Positions 12,301-23,315 of a stretch of 64,000 nucleotides of DNA are shown piece by piece. The notes below the pieces were generated by a model. The model searched no databases. It worked only from the letters and a program-made list of their open reading frames with translations, and had not been told where the DNA came from. The stretch lies in contig CP126194.1 in NCBI GenBank assembly GCA_030272155.1, positions 558,001-622,000 on the forward strand. The letters are read 5' to 3'. A program made the translations under genes and the position numbers. The stretch comes from Tetradesmus obliquus (lineage: Eukaryota > Chlorophyta > Chlorophyceae > Sphaeropleales > Scenedesmaceae). Numbering within the stretch: position 1 is the stretch's first letter; every line of letters starts with the position of its first letter.

Positions 12301-15002
12301 AGGGTCTGCAGCCTGGCAGCTGCAGCTGCAGTCCATGCGTATGCATAGCTGCATGAGCAGCTGCCAAGCTGTATTACCAGTGGCTGCAGCTGCTGGTCAT
12401 GGTATGACGTTGTGTGCCGTGTTGGGACACTGTGTGGCCCAGCTGAGGATGATTGTTGTGGCACCCGCTGCTGCTTGACCGCGCGCATGCAGGTGGTGCA
12501 GCAGCTGGAGAACCAGCTGGCCAACCTGGCGCACTGCAAGCTGGGCGCTGCTGGCGCGGTGCCGCTGGCTGCTGCGCTGTCTGCGCAGAACAGCATCGTG
12601 GCGCTGGACCTGCGCGACAACGGCCTGGACGGCAAGGTGGGCACCGGGGAGGGGTGGGGTCGGGAGGGGGCAAGCAATGCGGTATGGACGCCATTTTTGT
12701 TGCGTCCCTGGTCTGGCAGCTGCGTATGGAGGCGCTTGCTGCAGTTGCAGGCAGCTGCCAGCCCATATGTGCTGCGCGTATTGTTTTTCTTGGGCTGAGC
12801 CGGACATTCGCATGCTGGTGACATACAATCGCACTGCGGCGCGATATGGGATAATTGACGCAGGATATGCTGTCTGGTCAAAAGGATGTATGTTGACAGG
12901 GGCTTTCGTGTGTGCTGCTGCGTGTGCTGCTGGTCAGGCCGTGGGGCTCATCATCTCAGCCATCATCACCGCCACGGCAGCACACATGACGGAAAAGGCA
13001 CGCCAGCGCAACATCAGCTTTGCAGGGCAGTCCATGGCCGCTATTGGTGCAGCAATGAGCGCAGCGGCCATCCAGCAGCCGCCACACCAGTTTGCAAGCG
13101 ACGCTTGCTGTGCAGCCGGCAGCGGCGGCTGCAGCGAAGCAGGGGCTGCTGCCGCTGCTGCTGCTGCTGCTGCAAGTGGCAGCTTCAAGAAGAGTAGCCA
13201 TGCCCGCGGCATGAGTGTGTCATGGGATGCTGCAGCCTTAAGCGCAATGAGTTCTGCATCAGGGCGCCCCGACAGCTTGCATGTGCGCATTGATGAGGCA
13301 GATGGAGACCAGCAATTTGTTGCAGCGGCAGCGTTAGCACCTGGTGCTGACGCTGCAGCGCAGTTGCAGTATAGCTGCACCAGCCCTGGAGCGCTGCAGA
13401 CAGACAGCAGCAGTGGCTGGACGCTGCAACAGGCTGGAGTAGAGCCAAACAGCAGCTGCAGCAGCCCAACAGCTGCAGCAAGGCGCGGCAGCACCGGCTG
13501 GTCATCTGGCGGCGGCAACACTATTTCTTCTGGCAGCCCTGACTGCCCGGATAACTCGCTCAGCGGCGCCAGAGCTGCTGCTGCTGCTGCTGCTGCTGCT
13601 CGTCGCAGTAGTGCTGCAGATGGTGAGGTGCGCTGGCTCATGGATACCTCTCAGGACGGCGGTACTAATATTAGTAGCACTGCTGCCAGCAGTGCTGGGG
13701 GCTACAGGGCTGTAGCTGGGCTGGGGCCTGCAGGGCTGGGGCCTGCAGGGCTGGCTCAGGAGCAGGATGTAGCTGCTGAGGCGCAGCTGGCGCTGGCTGA
13801 GCTGCACAGCGAGGCCTCAATGCTGAGTCCAAGTGCTGGCAGGGCGAGCTTTGGGTGGCAGGGGCTGGGGCGGCAAGGCAGCGCAGTCAGTGTGGCGGCA
13901 GGGGCAGGTGCTGGTGATGCTGATGGGCTCGAATTGGATGATGCTGACGATGATGATGGTGGTGGGCCTGGCGGCAGCAGCAGCAATGAGGCATCCTGGG
14001 CGGCGGCCGGCGCATGCCAGTCACAGCCGGGCAGCATGCCTAGCTCACCCAGACGCTCCGCTGCAGGTGCAGCAGCAGGGTTTGGCTTGCAGGGTTCTGG
14101 CAGCAACAGCAGCAGCAGCGGCCAGCAGCAGCAGCAGCAGCCGGGGTCGCCGAGTGGCAGGGCTTCCCTGGCAGTCAGCAGGAGCAGCAGCAGGCGCGGC
14201 AGTGCTGCTGCGGATGGCGGCGGCGGCGTGTATTCTGTGCTGAGTGAGCTGGACCTGTCGCAGAACCCGCTGGGGGCCACAGGCGCCAAGGTGGTGGCAG
14301 AGGTGCGCGCAATAATGCTGCAGGCGGCGGTGTGGTTGTGCCTGCGATTTAAATGCAGAGGCGCCAAGAACAGTTGAATGTTGAATGTTGTCATAGTAAA
14401 CATTACTAGGTCCCTTGGTTCCTCGCCCTTCATCTCCCTGCGCCCAGCTGCTGGACCCGGGCCGCAACCCCAGCCAGTTCCTGCTGTCCGCCAACCTCTG
14501 CTCCACTCCCCAATGAGAAAAATTAAACACACTCACTCCTCGTCTCCCTGTCTGCGCAGCTGCTGGACCCGGGCCGCAACCCCAGCCAGTTCCTGGTGTC
14601 CCTCAACCTGGCCAAGTGCGGCATCCCAGAGGCGGGCGGCCTGGCCCTGGCTGCCGCGCTGGCTGCGGGCAACCTGCGGCTGCGTGTGCTGGGCCTGTCG
14701 CATAATGCGCTGGGCAACAAGGCTGCTGCTGCCTTTGGGGAGCTGCTGGAGGGCAGCCACACGCTCAAGGAGCTGGACCTGGGCTGGAACCAGATCAAGG
14801 TGGGGGGCTGGGAGGCTACACACTAGAATGGCTGGTGTTCACAGCACCACACATGATGCATGATGCATCGGGAGCAGGCGGGCACACAGTGGTGGCTGGT
14901 GATGTGCATGTGCAACCAGCAACACCTTTGCCGCACAGCGGGAGGGATTCCTCTCACAGACGCAACCACCTGCAGACACACATAACACTGGCGCTGCTGC
15001 TG

Positions 15003-15086
<84 letters not shown>

Positions 15087-16760
15087 TATGATGGTAAATG
15101 ATCCCCGCAGGCAGAGGGAGCGCGCGGGCTGGCGCGGGGCCTGTCTGCCAACGCCACGCTGGCCAAGCTGGTGCTGTGCTGGAACGGCCTAGAAGTTGGC
15201 GGGGGTGCTGCCATGGGCGAGATGCTGGCGCTGAACATGGGGCTGAAGAGCCTGGACCTGAGCCACTGCAGGCTGGGGCCTGAGGCCTGCCTGCTGCTGG
15301 GGGAGGGGCTCAAGGTGCGGCGTTGTGTTTATTGTTCCTATGTGTTGCCTGGAAGGGACCCAGCCATGCAGCTTGCTAATGTGTGTCGTGTGCCTGCTGC
15401 TGCTTCTGCTGCTGCTGCTTGCCTGCAGGCCAACGTGGTGCTGGAGTTACTGCTGCTGGCCGGCACTGCCCTGGGATGTCTGATGCAGCTCATCAATGCG
15501 TGCTGTGCGCCTGCTGCTGCTGCTGCTGCTGGCTGCTGCTGTCGTGCAGGCCAACGTGGTGCTGGAGGTGCTGCTGCTAGCAGGCAACGACATCGGCGAG
15601 GACGGTGCGCGCCACCTCATGACGGCGCTGGCCGCCAACAGCAGCCTGCGCTTCCTGGGGCTCAATGGATCCAACCTGTCAGGTGGGCCGTTTGTGTTGT
15701 GAGGGGAAAAGGCTGTGAGCGTGTTTGTGTTGTGAGGCGGAAAGGCTGTGAGCTTGTAATGTGCGAGGGCGGGGGGGGGGGGGGGCAGGAGGCCGTTTGC
15801 CAGGCTGGCAGCCCCCTTATGCGGTAGAAGCAGCGCGGCGCAGCTATCAAGAGCAGCACCAGTAGTGCTACTGCCAAGCTTGTTCCATAGAATCCGTTGC
15901 CTTGCAAGCTGTTAGCGCCCCAACTGCCGCACAGCTGCAGGCAGCAGTGCCACCTGCTTATGTGTGTCTGCCCTGCAACTGCATGTCGCTGCGCTGACAA
16001 TGTGCCCCTGCTGCCCCTGCATGTAGCTGCCGTGCACGATGCTGCCGGCAGCCCTGCTGACTTCAACCCCGCCAGCCCTGATGGCAGCTACACGCTAGAC
16101 CTGAGTGTTGCTGCTGAGCGTGCTGTGGCTGTGCAGCTGGCGGAGCTGGACAGGGCCAACACCAGCGGCAGCGGGCCAGACCTGATGCGCAACATAACGC
16201 TGGACGGCAAGGTGGGGTGCAGCCGGCCGCGTGTTGGTACCCTCTGCTGTGCAGCATGGACTCAATGGTTTGGGGATGACACCGCCGCTGCTGCTCACTT
16301 TATTGACGCCGTCTATGTCACACGTGTAGCACTGAAATTGCCTACTTATCCGCGCTGGCTGCATACATTCGACACATTGCAGGCCATCCCCTCGGCCAAG
16401 AAGGCCAACTGGCCTGCCATGCTGCCCAGCCGCGGCAGCCTGGCCTGCAGCTTTGCCTCCTCCAGCCTGCGCCGGCCCCTCGGGGTGATGGAGCCCTCCA
16501 AGCTGGCCACGCTGCAGCGCCAGCTGCGCGCGCCCAGCATGAGCGACAGGGAGCGGCTGGAGCTGGTGGCCATGTTCGCGCCCTTCGCGCTCTTCAGCTG
16601 CAAGCAGGTGCGGCGGCTGCGGCGATGCTGTGCGCATGTTTGTCTGATTGTGGCTGGAGTGGCAGGGCTTGGGGGTAGCACGCAGTGTGATGCTCAAGCT
16701 TTGGTGCTATGCTGATATCATGCTGCAAATTGTGTCAACAGGCTGCTCAACAGGTTGCTG

Positions 16761-16801
<41 letters not shown>

Positions 16802-17797
16802 GTCAGATTGCGGGCGTGGTGTCCACCTTCTCCATCGGCCCCGAGCGCGTGGCTGCCGCCTCGCTGCTGTTCACGCGCGCCAGCGACGCGGCCAGCAGCC
16901 TGGTCAGCCTGACTGGCAGCATGAGCGGGCACGACCTGCTGGGCTTCAGGGAGGTGCTGGGCTGGTACGCCGGCTACAGGTGGAACCAGCCCACAGGTGC
17001 GGTGCTGTATGTTTGTGTGCGGCCTGCACAGCAACAGTGGTGTAACTGTGACAACGCAACCAGCCACAACACCGGCAGCATGGCAGATCTGAAGGGATGT
17101 TCCAGGGTTGATATGTTGCAGCCGCAGGATTGTTCAGATGCTGGGTGTATGACATGCGCGGCACTGCCACTTTTCGTCACCACCTGACGATGTGCTGATG
17201 CCTGCTTGCTGCCCCGCGTGTGTGTTGCGTCTGTGCAGGCCACTACGAATTGAACCTGGGCCTGCCCGTGCACGCGGCCATCGCTGCGCGGCTGCGTGAT
17301 GACGCGCAGGGCAGCCCTGAGGGCTTCAGTTGGGTCAACCTGATGCACGACATGGCCTCGTGAGTGTGGTTGCTGGGCAATGTGTACAAGTGCTGCTGAG
17401 CAGTGTGCAGGGCAGCAGGGCATGGCCTGCGGCACATCATGTGTGTGAGAGCTGCACATGACTCAACATGCCATGGCAAGCGGTGATGTATCAGTTCGAT
17501 GCTGTGGCACGTCAACAAGTGCGCACCAGGCTGCTTGCATGTAGCCTCTGCGCAAGTTGTATGCTCAGAATGCTGTTGCAGCTACTAGCCCTACATGTGT
17601 CCTTGGCATCCTGCCGATTTACACGTCCTGCATGTCGCTGTGCCGCAGCTCCACCCGCAAGCAGCCGCAGGGCCACGGCCCTCCCTCAGACTGGCGCGCC
17701 ATCATCCCAAACAGTGGCACCCTCAGCCTGGACTACGTCAGCACACACCCACCAGGCGCCACCACATCAACAACAGTGTGGGGCGCGCTGCCGCAGC

Positions 17798-17832
<35 letters not shown>

Positions 17833-18262
17833 GCAGCGGTGGCAGCAGCGGCAGCAGGGTCTGGCAGTGCAGCAGCTGGCACAGGGCGGCGGTCGGCTGC
17901 TGGTGCAGCAGCAGCTGGTGCTGCCCGCAACTCGCCGGCTGGCGCTGCTGCTGGCGCTCGCAGCAAGAGCAACTCGCTAAATGGCGCTGCTGCTGCTGCT
18001 GCTGCTGCTTCGTCTGGCCTGTCTGCCATCAGCGACCAGCAGCTTGAGCTGCTCATGAAGAACCAGGTGCGGCCAGCAGTAAAACAATGGCAAACAATGT
18101 TTAAACAATGGCAGCATTGTTGCCGGCTGCACTATAATGTTGATTTGTCAAGCAGCTCTTGATACAGTGCATGGCATGTGACACAGATGTGACTGAGTTG
18201 CTGGACCAAATCCCTTGTGTCATGTTGCCCTGGCTACATGATTGTGTCGTGAATCCTTCCTG

Positions 18263-18299
<37 letters not shown>

Positions 18300-20038
18300 A
18301 GATGGGCATCCAGCTGGGGCCTACTACTGCTGCTGGCTTGACCACCACTGTTGCCGCTGCTGCCGCGCTGAGTGAGGTGGCTGCAGCTGATGCTGCTGTG
18401 CAAGCGCTGCGGCAGGCCACAGCTGCCGGGCTGCTGCTGATGTCAGCGCAAGTGCGGGTGCTGGTGGAGGCCTTTTCGGTATGTGACGCCTGGCTGAGTT
18501 CAATGAACTCAGTTCATTGTGTCAACTGCTTTGAGGGTGGCGCAGCTGTGCATGCAGTGTTACATTGCCTTGCTGAATGTTGCTGTACAGGATGTGAGCA
18601 CAACGCGTACCTGGCATGCGTACCTGGCCATATCACCCCACAGCAGTTGCCTTATCCAGTTGGCTGGCACTGGCTGTTGATTGTGTATGATTCTTGTGTG
18701 TTGCTGCTGCCACTGCTGCTGCAGCTGTCCCCGCACAGGGTTGAGGTGGCAGTGCTGTGCTGGCCAGTCACCCTGGACAGGGCAGACAACTACTGGACAG
18801 TGCTGTACTGCCTACAGGTGTGTGGGATTGTGTGTGGTGGTGCGTCAGCATTGTCGCCTGGGCAGCAGCTGCAGCAATTCTGCAGGACACACTCAACGCT
18901 GAAAGTATGAAATGCCTGTTGTACTTGCTTGTTCATGAATCCAACGTTGCTTAAGAAACAGCTCCTGCCGTGCCGCCGCTGCACTCACTCGACCACATCC
19001 ACACCTAACCCACATGCTGCTGTTCTCCTCTGCCTGCCCCACCCCACGCCGCTGGACACTTGCATGCACACACCTCCTGCGCAACAACCGCACCCAGTGC
19101 CTGGAGCAGTCCAACCTGCTGCAGCGCCTGGGCCCCTGGCGCCTTTATATCCCCGGCCACGCCTCCTGCCACTGGGTGCTGGACCTGAGCAACCCCGGCC
19201 ACGAGGAGGTGGCGCGCAAGCTGGTGGGGCTGGCAGTGGCGGGAGGGGAGCTGCCCAACTTCTGGAACATACGCCTGCGCGGTGAGCTGGCGGTGCTGTG
19301 GCAGCAGCAGCAGCGATGGCTGCACGATAACACTGCTGTGCCGCGGTACAGACAGTGTGCCGCTGCTGCCAGCAGCCGCATGCCATGTGTTCAGCTGTGC
19401 TGCGCTGCCTGATGTGCTCCTGCCGCGCGCTGCCTCCTCCCCTGCCGCAGGCGTGAAGAAGGCGGTCAACGAGAACCAGAACATGTGGGGCATGCTGACC
19501 GCGGAGTCGTTCACGCCCTTCCTGGAGTTTGACTTCCTGGGCGCTGACGCGTGGGCGGCATCTGGCAGGAGCGAGGCCGAGGTGGCGGGCATGACGCCTG
19601 GCGACAAGCTCAAGGCCCGCGCCAAGCAGGTGTGCCGGCTGCAGGGCGGGGACAATAGGAGGGGTGTGGAAGGAGGCGGCGGCATTGGTGTTGCTGACAG
19701 ACAGGATGCATGCGTGGTTGTGAGCTAAGGGGTGAAAGGATGTGTGCAGCGGCCTTGCTGGCAGGCAGCATGAGCGGTGTGCAGGATGCAGCTGTTGCAT
19801 GGCTCCGCTGTAGTATTGCCAGGGTGCGGCCGTTGTCAGCCACACAGCGCATGGTGACTTGCCGCGTCAAGCTAGCTGTGTATCATAAGCTGCATCTCAG
19901 CCTCTGCGGGTTTGCGTGCTGCAGGCCGCGCGGCTAGAAGCGCAGCGAGCCAAGCAGCTGTACCCCTACAGCTGCGATGGCAGCAGCTGGGCGCGCCCGC
20001 CATGGGCCAGCTACGACAGCCTCATGGCGCCACAGGTG

Positions 20039-20083
<45 letters not shown>

Positions 20084-22167
20084 CGGTTGCTTCCAGCCAG
20101 GGGTGAGGTTGCTGTAATTGGTCTCTGCCTGTATGGGGCTGCAATGCTGCAGGAAATGCTGCTTCGGACTGTGCTGCTGCAGAGACAAGCAAACAACCTT
20201 TGCCTGTAGCCTGGTGTTGCATGTCTGTGAGCTTCGTTTGCTCGCACCAGACTTGCTGCTGCCTGCTGAATGCCTGCCTCGCACTGGCGCTGCTGCTGCT
20301 GCTGCTGCAGCTGGGCAAGACGCCCTGGGTGGCAGCCTGGGACCGTCTGCTGCGTGTGGTGCTGCGCCTGGAGCTGCGCTGCGGCAGCCTCAGCAGGGAC
20401 AGCAGCGCGCTGCAGGAGGCCTTCAAGGCGGCGGCTGTGTCAGAGCAGCGCGTGGCAGCAGCAGCGGCACCGGCAGCAGCAAAGGCAGGCAGCCGGGGGA
20501 ACAGCAGTGGGGCGGCCGGCAGCCAAGCAGCCAAGGACGCAGCGGCAGCAGCAGGCGAGGGTGCAGAGGGTGGCACAGCAGAGGTAGGGGAGCTGCGTAT
20601 CACAGCACCTGAGCTTGAAGAGGTGAGTGGCTGCCGTCTGTGCATGGTGCAGCAGTCAGTGTGGCAGCGCATGCTACGCTTGCACTCACTGCTGCCAAGT
20701 GCGCAAGCATACCTGTGCATTCGCTGCTTGGTGTGCAAGCATATCTGTGCATGTTGCAGCATGCCCTGCAGTGACGTCGGCAGAGCAGAGAGGTGAAGCC
20801 GTCCTGTTGTTGTGGCTGCAGCTGCTGCTGTTGTACACATGCTATGCTTGCGCTCCCTGCTGACGTGTGTGCAAGCATACCTCTGCAGTGGCTACTTGGT
20901 GTGCAAGCATATCTGTGAACAGTGCAGCATGCCCTGCAGAGCACCAGCATAGCGTTTTATTTCTTCTCTTGTTGCGGCTGCAGCTGCTGCGTGACTGGGG
21001 CTACAACAAGTCGGACATCGGGCACTACCTTAAGCTCATGGAGGCCACACTGCAGGCAGACGCAGATGCAAAGGCAGCAGCCAGGGTGGCAGCTGCAGCC
21101 GCCGCCGCCGCTGCAGAAGCAGCAGCAGCAGCAGCGGCGGCTGCAGCTGCGCTTGACAGTGACAGCAGCGCCAGCTTGACGCGGCAAGCCACAGGCACGC
21201 CCAAGTCAGCGCTGCGCCCCAGCAGCAGCCGCCTAGGTAGTGCTGATGCAACCAGCTTCAACAGCAGGAGCGCTAGCCCAAGCAGTGATGGCAGCGTGCA
21301 CAGTATTGCTGCTGCCGCCGCCTCTAGGCCTGCTTCTGGTCCGGAGGCTGCTGCTGCTGCTGCCAGCAGCAGCAAGCGGCGGCAGGGCTCAGCCAGCACA
21401 CAGTTTGCAGCAGGCAGCAGCAGCAAGGGCAGCTCCGACAGCAGCAGCAGCAAGCGTGCTAGTGCGGCAGGGAACATCAGCAGGAGCGCCAGTCCGGCAG
21501 GCGCTGCAGCGGCACGCCGCATGAATGCGAGTGAGAGCGGCAGCTCTGCAGCGGCTGCCAGCAGCAGCGGTGGCACGTCTTCTGCTGGTGCCAGCAGCCG
21601 TCCATCCAGTGGCCAGGTGTCAGCTCTGGCTGCAAAGTTGGAGGTGAGCAGGCGGCATGTGGGGGGGGGGGGGGGGGGGCTGCTTGGGTTGCCATGCAGT
21701 TGATATCTGCACCTTTTGATGAGGAGGGGTGACTGTAGAAGCAGGGTAAGAGGACTTGCACAGAGCAAAGTGTGCTGGGCGTTGACAGCGGGTCTGTTAC
21801 AGCTCAGCTAGCAAGTTGCGTACACTGCTTCAAGTTGAACTTCTGAGCAGCCTGTGCATGCACTAGGCGCATAGTCCCATGCTGCGGGCTGCCAGTGCGC
21901 TGAAGCTCCTGTGCGCTGCTGTGCTGCTTCTGGGTGTGTGTGCAGGCCACCTTTGAGCGAGGCCTTACCCTCAGTGAGTTCCTGGCAGTGGTGATGGCTG
22001 AGCCCCCGAAGCAGGTTCGGCTCAAGGATGTGGCCCTGACAGTCAGCAGCATACTGGGTGCTGGAGGCGCAGGGGGCTTGCTGGCGAAGCTGAAGGAGAA
22101 GCAAAAAGCCCCAACAACAAGTTCGGAAGCCCCTGCTACGCTCGAGGAGCAAGCCTCGCCAGCCTGA
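9324..22167 (+). CDS. Giant leucine-rich-repeat protein with DUF4476-like region, about 2265 aa
   Basis: Twenty-five exons: 9324-10027, 10329-10419, 10647-10985, 11261-11518, 11596-11613 (18 nt, least sure), 11769-11903, 12177-12266, 12493-12636, 12938-14302, 14560-14799, 15111-15314, 15550-15682, 16027-16211, 16383-16607, 16807-16996, 17239-17359, 17649-18066, 18302-18478, 18725-18817, 19098-19281, 19451-19629, 19925-20035, 20311-20622, 20984-21643, 21946-22167. N-terminal polyQ is followed by a helical Ala-rich part. Ribonuclease-inhibitor-type LRRs lie at about residues 545-1240 (VLGLSHNALG, LKELDLGWNQI, LKSLDLSHCRLG). Around 1350-1440, MSDRERLELVAMF to the FSIGPERV region resembles DUF4476. 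Three modules follow a Y-x-LDLS/LNL pattern (SYTLDLS, GHYELNL, CHWVLDLS), each followed by an Asn-centred tail. Ser/Ala-rich ends. Function unknown. The start at 9324 is the first in-frame ATG; more 5' exons are possible. Confidence 0.8.
14448..14520 (+). repeat. Decoy copy of LRR exon 10 start
   Basis: CTGCTGGACCCGGGCCGCAA, preceded by a pyrimidine-rich CCAG, repeats the true exon start at 14560 (shift 112 bp). The copy decays into unrelated bases after about 55 nt and has no donor. Confidence 0.9.
14994..15082 (+). repeat. (CTG)n microsatellite in LRR-gene intron
   Basis: About 29 CTG units on the sense strand with one CTA interruption near 15004. It lies about 30 bases before the acceptor of the exon at 15111. 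Confidence 0.95.
15429..15549 (+). repeat. Decoy copy of LRR exon 12 start
   Basis: GCCAACGTGGTGCTGGAG after TGCAG at 15428 repeats the real acceptor and exon start at 15550 (shift 121 bp). The flanking CTG-rich intron is part of the repeated unit. Confidence 0.9.
15771..15785 (+). repeat. Poly-G run in LRR-gene intron
   Basis: Fifteen consecutive G on the sense strand, inside the intron after exon 12. See the finding on sense-strand G runs. Confidence 0.9.
20697..20983 (+). repeat. About 162-bp tandem duplication before LRR exon 24
   Basis: The segment with GCAAGCATACCT, GTGTGCAAGCATATCTGTG and GCAGCATGCCCTGCAG occurs at about 20700 and again at about 20867. The unit includes the acceptor: GTGGCTGCAG|CTGCTGCTG (exon-like start 20822) copies the true GCGGCTGCAG|CTGCTGCGTG (20984). 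Confidence 0.85.
21661..21679 (+). repeat. Poly-G run in last LRR-gene intron
   Basis: Nineteen consecutive G on the sense strand, 17 bases after the donor of exon 24. Confidence 0.9.
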
Positions 22168-22307
22168 CAAACGTCTCCGTGGATGACAAGACAGCTGGCA
22201 ATGCCAGCTGGCAGGCAGTACCGTACGGCGCACGTGCAGGGCTGTTTTAGTGCCTTGCCTACGCTTTTGTTTTTACGTGTGGCTATTCTGACCAACGTCG
22301 GCTTGCT

Positions 22308-22312
22308 TGTAA
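22308..22312 (+). terminator. TGTAA polyadenylation signal, LRR gene
   Basis: It is the first TGTAA after the TGA at 22165-22167, giving a 3' UTR of about 160 bases. TGTAA is the known chlorophyte poly(A) signal. Confidence 0.5.
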
Positions 22313-23315
22313 CGACAAGATGCAGCAGGCAGCCGATCAATGCCTGGATTGCGAGCGGCTGTATACAAGCTCAAAAATACCCAGATGTTCTAAAGCACTG
22401 ATGCGAGCACAAAAAAGAGTTTTTCCGAAACCAACGTGCAAGGATACGCCAACAGACCAGAAACATTGCAGAGGCGATCTCGTAGCTGCCATGATGGCTG
22501 TATATAACCATCCATGTAATACTTGCAAACTGACTGACTATGTGAGATTGTGGAAGCAGCACTCAAGGCCGGCAGCTCTCTTGTCGGAGGTGTTGATTTG
22601 CTTGGGGGCATACGACACGCACAGATGCATGCACCGCCACACAACAAGCCTAATGATACAAGTGAAGCACCTTTCTGCTTTGCAGAAGTTTTCCGCTCCT
22701 CCGGTCACATGCACAGGTTCTGGTAGCGAGAGCTGTATAACACGTTTGCCGGAATGTCCCTCTTCCAAGCCTATAAATACCTGGTTTCCGGCACCGACAC
22801 CACATTGTATGCAACACAAGCTCATCTTGGTTTGAACCTATTGCTTTCGGAGAATACATATCCTGTCTGATACTGAGGGGCCACACGCATTGCCGCCTGC
22901 CGTCCAGGCCTAGGCCAGGTGAGGAGTGGTGTCCTGCATACTCATTGCATTCTCCTGTTGGTCTTTTGCATCGGATGCGAGGCAGCAAGAGCTGTTGTTT
23001 GCTTGCCACCTCCGAAACGAGGAGTCCCGGCAATAGGCACGTAGTTGTGAGACATCCTTGCTTGATCCTGCATTGTTGTTGATTGAAGACAAAAGATCAG
23101 CAGCAGCGCATGGAATGGACACGGCATCACGCTGGGCAGCGCGCCACAAACAGCCGGTGTACAGCGTGGGCACTGCTGCCTTCTGATTCAACTTGCTTTT
23201 ATCTCATGAGGTTTCCTTGCATGCGTGGCTTTGACCTTGGTGTCTCCATGCTGGTGCTTTCGACACGCAGATCACCGACAAGACCACGTCACCTCTTTCC
23301 ATCACAACAAGCACC
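22313..23315 (+). promoter_or_regulatory. PPDK promoter and 5' leader with probable leader intron
   Basis: TATAAATA at 22772-22779 puts transcription start near 22800. A good donor (GGCCAG|GTGAGG, intron from 22920) and an acceptor (ACACGCAG, ending 23267) suggest an intron in the leader. After that acceptor the frame is open and in phase with the ATG at 23316, but has no ATG of its own. The leader contains a short upstream ORF starting near 22808. Confidence 0.5.

Noticed and set aside
22320-22835. A 171-codon plus-strand frame before PPDK, possible transit-peptide exon
   Set aside because: It covers the TATA box, ends in a stop and has no donor in phase with PPDK.
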